From Thermohalobaculum sp039815685 (GTDB taxonomy: Bacteria; Pseudomonadota; Alphaproteobacteria; Rhodobacterales; Rhodobacteraceae): a stretch of DNA of 64,000 nucleotides. How positions within the stretch are numbered: position 1 is the first letter of the stretch; the number at the start of each line of letters is the position of its first letter. The stretch is from NCBI GenBank assembly GCA_039815685.1, contig JBCBYV010000001.1, positions 248,001-312,000 on the forward strand, given 5' to 3'. Shown piece after piece: positions 1 to 8,102 of the stretch. The position numbers and the translations under genes are program-made. The notes beneath the pieces were generated by a model. That model saw only the letters and a program-made list of their open reading frames with translations, was not told where the DNA came from and made no database searches.

Positions 1-423
1 CGGCCGTTCACAGCGCTTTCGGCGAAGGCGATGCGCGCGGCCGACCGGAAGGCCGCGAAGCGGGCGCGGGCGGGCGAGACGGGCATCGAGGCGCTGGATG
101 TCGAGGCGCGCCATGAGTTGCGGAAGTCCCTGAAGGCGCTCCGCTATACGCTTGAGTTCACCGCACCTTCCTGGTCTGCGAAGGCCGTGAAGAAACTCCT
201 GAAGCCGCTGAAGGTGTTGCAGACGGTTTTCGGCAGTCTGAATGATGCGGCGATGGCGGAGGCGCTGTTTCTGGCCGCGGATGCGCCGGGGGCGAACGAG
301 CCTGCGGCAGCACGGGCGGCGGGGCGGCTGATCGGTGCGGCCAATGCCGATGCGGCGCGGGACTGGGCCGAGGCACGGAGCCGCTGGGCGGCCTTCGCCG
401 CGGTGCCGCGTCCCTGGGCGTGA
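1..423 (+). CDS. CHAD domain protein, C-terminal fragment
   Basis: The reading frame is open from the first base of the window, so the true start lies upstream and this is a partial gene. The visible part holds the second half of a CHAD domain: an HELRKSLKALRYTLEF segment (conserved His with basic residues) and a later LQTVFGSLNDA helix typical of the family. CHAD domains are helical, positively charged modules that bind polyphosphate and often follow a CYTH triphosphatase domain. Whether a CYTH domain is present cannot be seen. The Ala/Arg-rich end is normal for a high-GC genome. Confidence 0.85.
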   Translation, partial: RPFTALSAKAMRAADRKAAKRARAGETGIEALDVEARHELRKSLKALRYTLEFTAPSWSAKAVKKLLKPLKVLQTVFGSLNDAAMAEALFLAADAPGANEPAAARAAGRLIGAANADAARDWAEARSRWAAFAAVPRPWA

Positions 424-451
424 TCTGCAGGACGCCTCGACTGCGTGACCT

Positions 452-1594
452 CTAAACCGCCGCCGGCCCGGCGTCGTGCCAGGTGCCGCCGAGGACGAGG
501 CCGCGGGCGGCGATGCGCTGGCTGGCCGTCTCGGTCTCGCCGCGGACGTCCCTGAGCTCGAAGCTGCCATCCTCGATCACCAGGAGCGAGGCGTCGGCGG
601 GGGCGCCGATGGCGAGGCGCGCGATTTCGGGACGACGGATGGCGGCGGCGGGGGCCGTGGTGCAGGCGCGCACGATCTGGGGCAGATCCATGCCGAGATG
701 CAGGAACTTGGTCATGGTGGTGACGAGGTCGTGCGCGGGCCCGTCGATGCAGAGGGCGTGGACGTCCGAGCTGATCACGTCCGGCGGGAAGCCTGCGGCG
801 AGCATGGCGCGGGCGGTGGCGAAGCCGAAGGAGCCCTGGCCGTGGCCGATATCGAAGATCACGCCGCGTTCGCGCGCCCGCCAGACTTCCTCGGGGATCC
901 GGCCGTCGCCCTTGACGGGGGCGTTCGGGAAGGGGCGGAAGGCATGGGTCAGCACGTCGCCGGGGCGGAGAGCGGCGCAGAGATCGGCGTAGCGCGGCGG
1001 TGCCTCGTCGATATGGGCCATGATGGGCAGGCCCGTCGCTTCGGCCACGTCCATGGCATAGGCCAGCGCGCTGAGGCCATGGGTACCGGAGGTGCGCCGG
1101 CCGAGGCGGATCTTGATGCCGATGACGGTTTCAGGGTGCTCGCCGGCGACGCGCACGGCCTCGCGCGGGGAGAGGAGGTCTAGATCGCGGCTCTCGCCCA
1201 CCATGACCTCGCGGCTGAAGGCGTAGACGCCGGCGATGGAGACGTGGAGATAGGCGAGGATGCGCACGGGGCTCGGCGCGATCACATGGGCGGCGAAGCC
1301 CGCATAGTTGCCGGGGCCCGCGCTGCCGGTGTCGATCAGGGTCGCCGCGGCAGTCTTGCGGGCATAGGCGAGCGGGTCGACGCCGAGCGCGCTGCCGCCC
1401 CAGTAGACATGGGTGTGAAGATCGACGAGGCCGGGGGTGACGATGAGCCCTGTGCAATCCCTGACCGTCGTGCCCTGAAGCTCATCGCCGATGGCGGCAA
1501 TGCGGCCCTCGGCAAAGGCGATATCCGCGATGCGGTCGATACCTTCGGCGGGATCGAGCATGCGGGCGCCTTTGAGGACGAGGTCGTGGGTCAT
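452..1594 (-). CDS. Amidohydrolase/deacetylase-family metallohydrolase
   Basis: A 380-residue amidohydrolase-superfamily enzyme. It begins with the dihydroorotase-like N-terminal strand (LVLKGARMLDP), followed by VDLHTHVYWGG (metal-binding HxH), a VIGIKIRLG segment with the likely carboxylated lysine, AHIDEAP, THAFRP, and SSDVHA with the catalytic Asp. This pattern fits the 'amidohydrolase/deacetylase family metallohydrolase' group, whose substrates are mostly unknown N-acyl or cyclic amide compounds; the real substrate is not inferable here. The only good Shine-Dalgarno site, AGAAGGAG, sits about 20 bases before this ATG and instead serves a five-codon micro-ORF whose stop overlaps it. The gene stands alone between a CHAD gene and an FAH hydrolase. 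Confidence 0.85.
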   Translation of the reverse strand: MTHDLVLKGARMLDPAEGIDRIADIAFAEGRIAAIGDELQGTTVRDCTGLIVTPGLVDLHTHVYWGGSALGVDPLAYARKTAAATLIDTGSAGPGNYAGFAAHVIAPSPVRILAYLHVSIAGVYAFSREVMVGESRDLDLLSPREAVRVAGEHPETVIGIKIRLGRRTSGTHGLSALAYAMDVAEATGLPIMAHIDEAPPRYADLCAALRPGDVLTHAFRPFPNAPVKGDGRIPEEVWRARERGVIFDIGHGQGSFGFATARAMLAAGFPPDVISSDVHALCIDGPAHDLVTTMTKFLHLGMDLPQIVRACTTAPAAAIRRPEIARLAIGAPADASLLVIEDGSFELRDVRGETETASQRIAARGLVLGGTWHDAGPAAV

Positions 1595-1608
1595 GGGGAA
1601 CGGGTCAT
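1591..1608 (-). promoter_or_regulatory. Five-codon leader ORF coupled to the amidohydrolase start
   Basis: On the minus strand AGAAGGAG is followed six bases later by ATG and the tiny frame MTRSP. Its TGA overlaps the ATG of the amidohydrolase (ATGA). The arrangement suggests translational coupling, or simply a poor native ribosome site for the long gene. There is no direct proof that it is translated. Confidence 0.35.
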
Positions 1609-1862
1609 GGGTGGCTCCTTCTCGCAGCGATCCCAGTCTGGGATGCTGGGGCGCCGGCCCGCAAGGGGGCGGTTTTCGGGCCAGGATCCATGGGGCGGGC
1701 TCACGGGTGAGCGAAGGCGCGGGCTCAGCGCCGGCTCGGGGATGTGCCAGGAGACGGGCTCACTCGGGTGGCTTGGGGGCCGGGCTGGAGGACGCCCCGA
1801 CTTCGGACCTGACGGTCCTCAGCGGCCCGCCCGCCAGCCGCGCCCTCCATCGGGCAACAAGG

Positions 1863-2705
1863 TCAGGCTGGCAGGATCCGGCAGCGTTGCTCGCCGAGCC
1901 CCGAGATCGCGAGTTCGAGCACGTCGCCCGGTTGCAGCCAGCCGGGCTCGGACATGCTCATGGCGACGCCGGCCGGCGTGCCGGTGGCGATGATGTCGCC
2001 GGGCTCCAGCGTCATGAAGCCAGAGATGTAGGCGACGAGATTGGCGACGGGGAAGATCATCGACCGGGTGCTGCCCTGCTGGCGCGACTGGCCGTTCACC
2101 GAAAGGGTGAGGTCGAGCGCCTGCGGGTCCGCCACCTCGTCCGCCGTGAGGAGCCAGGGGCCGAGCGGGCCGAAGCCGTCATGGCTCTTGCCCTTCATCC
2201 ACTGCCCGCCGCGCTGGGTCTGGTGCGCGCGTTCGCTGACGTCGTTGAAGAGGGCGTAGCCGGCGACATGGGCGAGCGCGGTCGCTTCGGACACATAGCG
2301 CGCGCGGCTCCCGATCACGACGGCGAGCTCGATCTCATAGTCGAGCGCGCGGGCGCCGCGCGGCATCTCGATATCGTCATGCGGCCCGCCGAGGCTGCTC
2401 GTGGCCTTGGCAAAGAGTACCGGCTCCTCGGGTGCGGCGATCCCGATCTCCTCGGCATGGTCGGTATAGTTGAGGCCGACGCAGACGATCTTTCCCGGGC
2501 GGCCCACGCAGGGGCCGATGCGCTGGGTGCCGATAAGCTCGGGCAGCGTGGTGGGATCGAGCGTGCGCAGACGGTCGAGCGATGACGGGGAGAGGCCCAT
2601 GCCGCCGATCTCGGTCGCATGGCCCGAGAGGTCGCGGAGCTTGCCTTCCGGACATCTGAGCGCCGGCCGCTCTGCGCCCGGCGGGCCGACGCGCATGAGC
2701 TTCAC
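1863..2705 (-). CDS. Fumarylacetoacetate hydrolase family protein
   Basis: A 280-residue protein starting at GTG (VKLMRVG...), chosen because AAGGGGGAAG lies just upstream and the length matches the family. An upstream in-frame extension looks non-coding. It shows the short N-terminal domain and then the FAH C-terminal fold: VGLNYTDHAEE, the metal-ligand run DYEIELAVVIG, and the ATGTPAGV signature near the end. Relatives act as fumarylpyruvate, acylpyruvate or ureidoglycolate-type hydrolases and lyases with Mg2+ or Mn2+. The exact substrate cannot be told from sequence alone, and no pathway partners are adjacent. Confidence 0.88.
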   Translation of the reverse strand: MKLMRVGPPGAERPALRCPEGKLRDLSGHATEIGGMGLSPSSLDRLRTLDPTTLPELIGTQRIGPCVGRPGKIVCVGLNYTDHAEEIGIAAPEEPVLFAKATSSLGGPHDDIEMPRGARALDYEIELAVVIGSRARYVSEATALAHVAGYALFNDVSERAHQTQRGGQWMKGKSHDGFGPLGPWLLTADEVADPQALDLTLSVNGQSRQQGSTRSMIFPVANLVAYISGFMTLEPGDIIATGTPAGVAMSMSEPGWLQPGDVLELAISGLGEQRCRILPA

Positions 2706-2868
2706 GGCTTCTTCCCCCTTCGTTCGATATGAATAGAGCCGGGGGCTGGGGCCAAAGTATGGCGCACGTGAGGGTTGAGGGCACAACCTGTTGGGGAGGC
2801 TCAACAACTCGCTGGATCACGCTTCGCTCATGCGAGGCTTCTGGGCGCAGGTTGGCGCGGCGCATGAG

Positions 2869-2888
2869 GGCTCCGCCGAGGCGGAGCC
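2869..2888 (-). terminator. Hairpin after mrp
   Basis: A perfect 9-bp inverted repeat, GGCTCCGCC-GA-GGCGGAGCC, lies 6 bases beyond the mrp stop codon on the minus strand. There is no U-run, so it may be a transcript-end stabiliser or a weak terminator. Confidence 0.45.
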
Positions 2889-2894
2889 TTCGCA

Positions 2895-4037
2895 TCAGGC
2901 CACGGGCGATGCCTTTGCGGCAAGGGCGCCGCTTTCGACCAGTCTGTCGGCGATGTCGAAAAAGGCGCGGGCCTGCGGGCTGGAGGGGCTCTGCGCGACG
3001 ACGGGCGTGCCGCCATCGCCGGCCTCGCGGATCGCGAGGTCGAGCGGGATGTCGCCGAGGAAGGGCGCGCCCATCTTCTCGGCTTCCGCCTTCGCACCAC
3101 CCTGGCCGAAGGGGAAGGCTTCGTAGCCGCATTTGGGGCAGATATAGCCGGACATGTTCTCGATCACGCCGAGGATCGGGACATCGGTTTTCTTGAACAT
3201 GTCGACCGCCTTGCGGGCATCGAGGAGAGCTATGTCCTGAGGCGTTGAGACCACAACGGCACCGCTGACCTCGGCCTTCTGAGCGAGGGTAAGCTGGACG
3301 TCACCGGTGCCGGGTGGCAGGTCGACGAGGAGCACATCGAGGCCGCCCCACTGCACCTGGCCCAGCATCTGCTGGAGCGCGCCCATCAGCATCGGGCCGC
3401 GCCAGACGACCGCCTCGCCCTCGGGCACCATGAAGCCGATGGACATGGCAGTGACGCCGTGGTTGCGGAGCGGGATGATGATCTTGCCGTCGGGGCTGGA
3501 CGGCCGGCCTGAGATGCCGAGCATGCGGGGCTGTGACGGTCCGTAGACATCTGCATCGAGAAGGCCGACGCGGAAGCCGCGGGAGGCGAGGGCCACGGCG
3601 AGGTTCGAGGTGACGGTCGATTTGCCGACCCCGCCCTTGCCGGAGGCGATGGCGATGATGCGCTCGACGCCGGGGACCTTCTTCGAGGCGGGCTCGGCGG
3701 GTTTGCGGCGGCCCTTGCTGTTGAGCTCCGGCGGCGGGCCCTTAGGCGCGGGACGGCTGCCGGGCGGTGTGGGTTGCGTCGAGTGAGCCGTGAGAACGGC
3801 GGAGACACTGGCGACGCCCGGCAGCGCCTTCACCGCCGCCTCGGCCGCAGCACGGACCGGCTCCATCGCGGGGCCGAGGGCGGGGTCGACCTCGATCACG
3901 AAGCTGACCCGGGCGCCATCCTCGCCCTCTGCGACGCTGACGGCCTTGGCCATGTCGGCGGTGACGATGTCGCGGCCCTGGCCCGGATCGACGATCTTGG
4001 AGAGGGCGTCGAGCACCACCTCCCGCGTGATACTCAT
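2895..4037 (-). CDS. mrp: Mrp/ApbC family iron-sulfur carrier ATPase
   Basis: A 380-residue P-loop ATPase. Residues 1-80 form a DUF59/MIP18-like domain. A Pro-rich linker follows, then a ParA-type NTPase with the deviant Walker A GKGGVGKST at about 133-141. A C300-P-K-C303 motif near the C-terminus is the site where the family binds a labile 4Fe-4S cluster at the dimer interface. The expected role is Fe-S cluster delivery to apo-enzymes in the cytosol. Its ATG overlaps the stop of the DUF6494 gene by four bases, so the two are co-translated. Confidence 0.95.
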   Translation of the reverse strand: MSITREVVLDALSKIVDPGQGRDIVTADMAKAVSVAEGEDGARVSFVIEVDPALGPAMEPVRAAAEAAVKALPGVASVSAVLTAHSTQPTPPGSRPAPKGPPPELNSKGRRKPAEPASKKVPGVERIIAIASGKGGVGKSTVTSNLAVALASRGFRVGLLDADVYGPSQPRMLGISGRPSSPDGKIIIPLRNHGVTAMSIGFMVPEGEAVVWRGPMLMGALQQMLGQVQWGGLDVLLVDLPPGTGDVQLTLAQKAEVSGAVVVSTPQDIALLDARKAVDMFKKTDVPILGVIENMSGYICPKCGYEAFPFGQGGAKAEAEKMGAPFLGDIPLDLAIREAGDGGTPVVAQSPSSPQARAFFDIADRLVESGALAAKASPVA

Positions 4038-4246
4038 TCCGCGCTTCCTTCCGCGCTGCCGGCGGAGGAGATCTCACCCTCCACCACATGCTCGAGGCCG
4101 ATCTCAGGAATGGTGAGGACAACCCGCGCCTTGACGTGGCCGGCGGGCGAGGCGGCGCGCATGGCCTTCTCGATCTCCTGCTGCGAGGTGACGCCGACCT
4201 GCTTGAGGAACTTGCGCATCGACATGTTGAAGGCGTCATCGCTCAT
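4034..4246 (-). CDS. DUF6494 family small protein
   Basis: A 70-residue protein that opens SDDAFNMSMRKFLKQVGVTSQQEIEK, which I recognise as the DUF6494 signature (short, helical N-terminus, then a beta-rich half ending in a Ser/Glu tail). The biochemical function is unknown. It is the first gene of a two-gene unit with mrp (four-base overlap), which suggests a link with Fe-S cluster handling; that link is inference only. Confidence 0.8.
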   Translation of the reverse strand: MSDDAFNMSMRKFLKQVGVTSQQEIEKAMRAASPAGHVKARVVLTIPEIGLEHVVEGEISSAGSAEGSAE

Positions 4247-4529
4247 GGCGGCTCTCTCGTATGCAACTGTTTCTGTTTGTTTCTGCCATGATAGCGCTGT
4301 CCCTCGTCAAGTCGCCCGGTTTTCCTTCTCACGCTCTGCGGCATGTGACGCGGCTCCGGGGTGAGCGGGCCGAGCGGGCAGACGGGTGCGGGCGCGGGTC
4401 CCTTCGGACGGGCCCGCGACGGCGTAATCATGTAGACGCCCGGGAAGCGCTTTCCCGGGACACGTGTTGCAGAGAGTGGGTCTGGGGGATCGAGCGCCGC
4501 CCGGCGCTCCGATCGAACAGGGGGCGCGC

Positions 4530-4973
4530 TTAGTGGCGCGGCGTATCGTCGGTGCAGATGAGACCTTCGAGCAGGTCTTCGAGGCTCGCGATGTCGAAGA
4601 GCTTCACCTCGACCGCATCGAAGGCATAGCCCTCGAGTGCTGCGCGGCGTTTGGGGTGGGCGCTGTCGACGAGGGCGACGAGCGGCGGCGTGCGGTCGCG
4701 AAGATGGGCGCGGATGACGACGGCGGTATCGATGACCGTCTCCTCGGTCTCGCAGATCGACATGAGGATGACGGCCGGCATGGTTTCCCGCGCATAATCA
4801 ACGGCGTCCCGACCGGGCGCGGCGATGTGGGGCGTGAAGCCGAGATACTCGACGAGCGCGCCGAGGAGCTTGCGATAGGGCGTGTCGTCCGCCACGAGCA
4901 TGATCGTTGAGGCGTTCGGCACGGCGTCGAAGATATGAAATTCTGGCGCGGTCAATGCTGTCGCCCTCCCCAT
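4530..4973 (-). CDS. Receiver-like protein lacking the phospho-acceptor Asp
   Basis: A 147-residue stand-alone receiver-fold protein. The start is the ATG preceded by AAGGAGG at ideal spacing; longer frames upstream lack a ribosome site. The strand-1 acidic pair is present (LVADD, D29/D30), and a VKLFD segment fills the place of the conserved Lys. Where the phosphorylated Asp is expected (after the LM of AVILMSICE) there is Ser72. It is therefore a pseudo-receiver, probably signalling by protein contact rather than phosphorylation. It is a single-gene unit divergent from the rhodanese gene across a palindrome-rich gap. Confidence 0.7.
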   Translation of the reverse strand: MGRATALTAPEFHIFDAVPNASTIMLVADDTPYRKLLGALVEYLGFTPHIAAPGRDAVDYARETMPAVILMSICETEETVIDTAVVIRAHLRDRTPPLVALVDSAHPKRRAALEGYAFDAVEVKLFDIASLEDLLEGLICTDDTPRH

Positions 4974-5386
4974 GGCAGCCTCCTTCATCATCTGTTTGAT
5001 CGTGGATGCGTGGCCGTGGCGGCGCCTTGACCACTCGGTCAAATCTCTTCGACCGCGGGCTGAAAATGGGGATGAGCAAGTTGACGTGCAAGTCAACTTG
5101 ATGAGATTGGTGTGTCATACGACACACCCGCATGACGTGTATCGACGCCGAGAAATGTCTGAAATTGCTCCCCTATCGCGGGCGCAAGATTCGACAATGC
5201 AACTCACGTAATCCGCCCATCTTCGTTTCATCCAGTATTTCGGAAAAGCGGATGGCGCGATGCGAATTGCGGATCGAAACCGCTGCAGAGGCCGTTCCGG
5301 ACAAGAATCGGTGCTGGTTCTTGCCAAGCGAGGCGGTGCCGGAGAGAAGCATCGAACCATCGGGAGCGTCGTCCGGGAGGCCGAGC
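4974..5386. other. Divergent intergenic region with two palindromes
   Basis: This 413-base gap separates the minus-strand pseudo-receiver from the plus-strand rhodanese gene and should hold both promoters. Its main feature is the palindrome pair at 5077-5128. Longer frames reading into either gene lack ribosome sites and look non-coding. I see no RNA gene. Confidence 0.5.
5077..5128. promoter_or_regulatory. Two adjacent palindromes, candidate operators
   Basis: CAAGTTGAC-(6)-GTCAACTTG at 5077-5100 has perfect 9-bp arms. Eight bases on, GGTGTGTC-ATAC-GACACACC at 5109-5128 has perfect 8-bp arms. Both are noticeably less GC-rich than their surroundings and sit in the middle of a divergent promoter region, as expected for transcription-factor sites. 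The cognate regulator is unknown. Confidence 0.5.
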
Positions 5387-5782
5387 ATGAAGCACGTGAA
5401 GGACATGGTGGCCGAGGCCAACACCATGGTGGAGCATTTCCCAGCCGCGGAAGCCAAGGGGATGCACGGGCAGGACGGTATCGTGTTCGTCGATCTCCGC
5501 GACATCCGGGAGCTCTGGCGCGAGGGCAAGGTGCCGGGCGCCTATCACTGTCCGCGCGGGATGCTGGAATTCTGGATCGATCCCGAGAGCCCCTACGCCA
5601 AGGACGTGTTCCAGGAGGCGGGCAGGAAGTTCGTCTTCTATTGCGCCGGGGGTCAGCGCTCGGCGCTGGCGGCGCGGGCCGCGCAGGACATGGGGCTTGT
5701 CGGCGTCGCGCATATCGAGGACGGCTTCGGCGGCTGGAAGAAGGCCGAGGGTCCGATCGAGGCGGTCGAACCCAAGAAGTGA
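5387..5782 (+). CDS. Rhodanese-like sulfurtransferase
   Basis: A 131-residue single-domain rhodanese. The start is the ATG with GGGAGG seven bases upstream (MKHVKDMVAEAN...). FVDLRDIRELWREGKVPGAY is the CH2A-type entry motif, and C86 in FYCAGGQRSALAA is the active-site Cys loop that carries a persulfide. The C-terminal GGWKKAEGPIE is also characteristic. The predicted role is cytosolic sulfur transfer or thiosulfate/cyanide chemistry. Its stop overlaps the GTG start of the next gene, so it is translated with the following unknown protein and a GNAT enzyme. Confidence 0.9.
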   Translation: MKHVKDMVAEANTMVEHFPAAEAKGMHGQDGIVFVDLRDIRELWREGKVPGAYHCPRGMLEFWIDPESPYAKDVFQEAGRKFVFYCAGGQRSALAARAAQDMGLVGVAHIEDGFGGWKKAEGPIEAVEPKK

Positions 5783-6183
5783 CCGAGACCCATTTCCGCT
5801 GGCCCGGCCGCTACGCCATGTGGCGGGAGGAGGGGCGGCTTTGGCTGGAGGTCGAGGTCGGCGCGAAAGGTGAGCGGGCCACGCATCGCGCGCCGCTCGC
5901 GCCCGCCCAAGGGTATGCGCTCCTGATGAACCGGCGGCGGACGGAGCTGCTCTATGCCGTAGCAGAGGCGATGGCGGTGTCGGGCGCGTTCGATGCGGAT
6001 CGTCTGGCCGCGCTCGTCGAGAGATGCGGAGCGGGAAGCGAGGTGGAGATCGCAGCCCTCGCCGATGCCTGGAACGGTGACGGTGTCGTGGCTCGAGAGA
6101 TGGGCGAGGTGTTGGGACGGGCGCTGCCCGGGGGCGATGCGCCGCGCTGGTTCGCGCCAATCAGTCGGGCTGCGCGCGGGTGA
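5779..6183 (+). CDS. Conserved hypothetical protein
   Basis: 134 residues from a GTG that overlaps the rhodanese stop (GTGA). The same GTGA arrangement links its end to the downstream acetyltransferase. The N-terminal third looks beta-rich (FRWPGRYAMWREEGRLWLEVEV) and the middle and end helical. There is no signal peptide or membrane segment and no motif I recognise. The overlap on both sides and good third-position GC bias support a real gene; the function is unknown. Confidence 0.65.
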   Translation: MTETHFRWPGRYAMWREEGRLWLEVEVGAKGERATHRAPLAPAQGYALLMNRRRTELLYAVAEAMAVSGAFDADRLAALVERCGAGSEVEIAALADAWNGDGVVAREMGEVLGRALPGGDAPRWFAPISRAARG

Positions 6184-6767
6184 GCGGACCACGGGTTCAA
6201 CGGGGGCTCCCGACCGGCACGCGGCGACAGGCGGCGGTGCTCTATTGGGCGGCCTTTCAGGGCAAGCTCGGGCGTGTTCTGGGGCCCGAACGCCTTGCCA
6301 TCGACTTTATCGAACGGGGCCTCGATCCAACGCATGCTATCACGGCGGTGAATGAGAAGGGCAGGCTCCTCGGCATTGCGGGGTTCAAGACGCAGGGCGG
6401 GGAGTTGATCGGCGGCGGGCTTGGGCTGCTGACGATCGTCTACGGCGCCTTCGGGGCGATCTGGCGGCTGCCGCTGCTGGCGATGCTGGAGCGGCCTGTC
6501 GAGCCCGGCACCCTGCTCATGGACGGCATCGCGGTGGCGGAGGAGGCGCGGGGGCAGGGCGTCGGGACGTTGCTGCTCGAGCGCGTTGCCGAGGAGGCGC
6601 AGACCAGGGGCTGCGGCGTGGTAAGGCTCGATGTGATCGAGGCCAATCCGAGGGCGCGGGCGCTTTATGAGCGGCTGGGTTTCGAGGCCGTCGGCACGCT
6701 CTCGACGGGGATGTTCGCGGCCGTGCTCGGGTTCAAGATGGCGACGATCATGCATCGCCGCGTGTAG
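6180..6767 (+). CDS. GNAT family N-acetyltransferase
   Basis: 195 residues, GTG start overlapping the preceding stop. The acetyl-CoA binding loop is visible as EARGQGVGTLLLERV, followed by VIEANPRARALYERLGFEAVG, the classic GNAT motif A and B region. A hydrophobic stretch in the middle (GGGLGLLTIVYGAFGAIWRL) is longer than usual and could contact a membrane or a hydrophobic acceptor. The acceptor is unknown. It is the third gene of the rhodanese unit. Confidence 0.85.
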   Translation: MSGPRVQRGLPTGTRRQAAVLYWAAFQGKLGRVLGPERLAIDFIERGLDPTHAITAVNEKGRLLGIAGFKTQGGELIGGGLGLLTIVYGAFGAIWRLPLLAMLERPVEPGTLLMDGIAVAEEARGQGVGTLLLERVAEEAQTRGCGVVRLDVIEANPRARALYERLGFEAVGTLSTGMFAAVLGFKMATIMHRRV

Positions 6768-6848
6768 TCGCCGCGGCGCCGTGGCGGAATTGCAGCCGAG
6801 CAGCCTCACGCGTTATCTGGACGGCAACGACAAAGGGAGGAGCGAGCC

Positions 6849-7973
6849 ATGCTCACTGAAGAGCAGATCATGATCCGCGACATGGCGCGTGACTTTGCGC
6901 AGAGCCGGCTGGCGCCCAGCGCCTCCGCCCGGGAGAAGGCCGGCGCGATCGAGCCGGAGATCGTCGGCGAACTGGCGGAGCTCGGCTTCCTCGGCATGAC
7001 GGTGAATGAGCGCTGGGGCGGTGCTGGCTCGGACTATACGTCCTATGCGCTCGCGCTGATCGAGCTTGCGGCGGGCGACGGGTCGGTCTCCACGCTCGTC
7101 AGCGTGCATAACGCGCCCGTCTGCACGGTGCTGGAGCGCTTCGGGACTGATGAGCAGCGGGAGCGCTGGCTCACGCCGCTCACGAAGGGAGCCGTCGGGT
7201 CCTTTGCGCTGACCGAGCCGCAGGCGGGGTCCGATGCGGCCGCGCTCAAAACCAAGGCGCAGCGGACGAATGCGGGGTGGAAGATCAGCGGCTCGAAGCA
7301 GTTCATCTCCTCCGCTCGGATCGGGCAGACGACGGTGCTCTTCGCCGTGACGGACCCGGAGAAGGCGAAGAAGGGCATCTCGTGCTTCGTCACGGCCAAC
7401 GATGCGCCGGGCTACGACGTGGTGCGGGTCGAGCAGAAGCTGGGGCAGAAGGCGTCCGATAGCTGCGCTCTCGCCTTCTCGGACCTCGAAGTGGCGCAGA
7501 ACCAGCTCATCGGGGAGGAGGGGCAGGGCTATATGATTGCGCTCTCATCGCTCGAGGCGGGCCGCATCGGGATCGCGGCGCAGGCGACGGGGCTCGCGCA
7601 GGCGGCCTATGAGCGGGCGCTGGCCTATGCCAAGGAGCGCACAGCCTTCGGCGGGCCGATCTTCGATCTCCAGGCCGTGCAGTTTCGACTGGCCGAGATG
7701 GCAACTAGGCTCGAGGCGGCGCGGCAGCTGGTCCTGAATGCGGCATCGATGAAGGATGCCGGCACGCCGTGCCTCAAGGAGGCGTGCATGGCCAAGCTCT
7801 TTGCCGCCGAGACGGCGGAGTATGTGACCTCGGAGGCAATCCAGGTGCTGGGCGGTTATGGCTATCTTGCAGATTACGAGGTGGAGCGGATGTATCGTGA
7901 CCAGAAGGTCTGCCGTATCTACGAGGGCACGGACGATATCCAGAAGCTGATCATCGCCCGCCAGATTGCCTGA
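6849..7973 (+). CDS. Acyl-CoA dehydrogenase
   Basis: 374 residues with GGGAGGAG just upstream. It has the three-part ACAD fold: an N-terminal helical domain, a middle beta domain with FALTEPQAGSD and KQFISSARIG (FAD contacts), and a C-terminal helical domain with QVLGGYGYLADYEVERMYRD and the catalytic-base motif RIYEGTDDIQKLIIAR. Length and YEGT placement match short/branched-chain acyl-CoA dehydrogenases, which oxidise acyl-CoA to enoyl-CoA and pass electrons to ETF. It stands alone, so the chain specificity is not inferable. Confidence 0.93.
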   Translation: MLTEEQIMIRDMARDFAQSRLAPSASAREKAGAIEPEIVGELAELGFLGMTVNERWGGAGSDYTSYALALIELAAGDGSVSTLVSVHNAPVCTVLERFGTDEQRERWLTPLTKGAVGSFALTEPQAGSDAAALKTKAQRTNAGWKISGSKQFISSARIGQTTVLFAVTDPEKAKKGISCFVTANDAPGYDVVRVEQKLGQKASDSCALAFSDLEVAQNQLIGEEGQGYMIALSSLEAGRIGIAAQATGLAQAAYERALAYAKERTAFGGPIFDLQAVQFRLAEMATRLEAARQLVLNAASMKDAGTPCLKEACMAKLFAAETAEYVTSEAIQVLGGYGYLADYEVERMYRDQKVCRIYEGTDDIQKLIIARQIA

Positions 7974-8102
7974 GCGGGAGGGGTCGCCTCCTGACACCGG
8001 TGCTTCGCATCAAGACTTCACAGACGCGTGATCCCTGTTAGGTTCCTGCCGCAACGCGATGGGGCGACGAGAAATCCGCCCGCCGTCCAGGAGGATCAAC
8101 GC

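Noticed and set aside
476..1183. Long plus-strand frame opposite the amidohydrolase
   Set aside because: Antisense shadow of a well-supported enzyme; composition (Gly/Ala/Asp-rich with no domain) is typical of high-GC reverse frames.
5132..5386. N-terminal extension of the rhodanese
   Set aside because: The extension has no ribosome site and no homologous look, and would cover the promoter region; the ATG at 5387 has GGGAGG.
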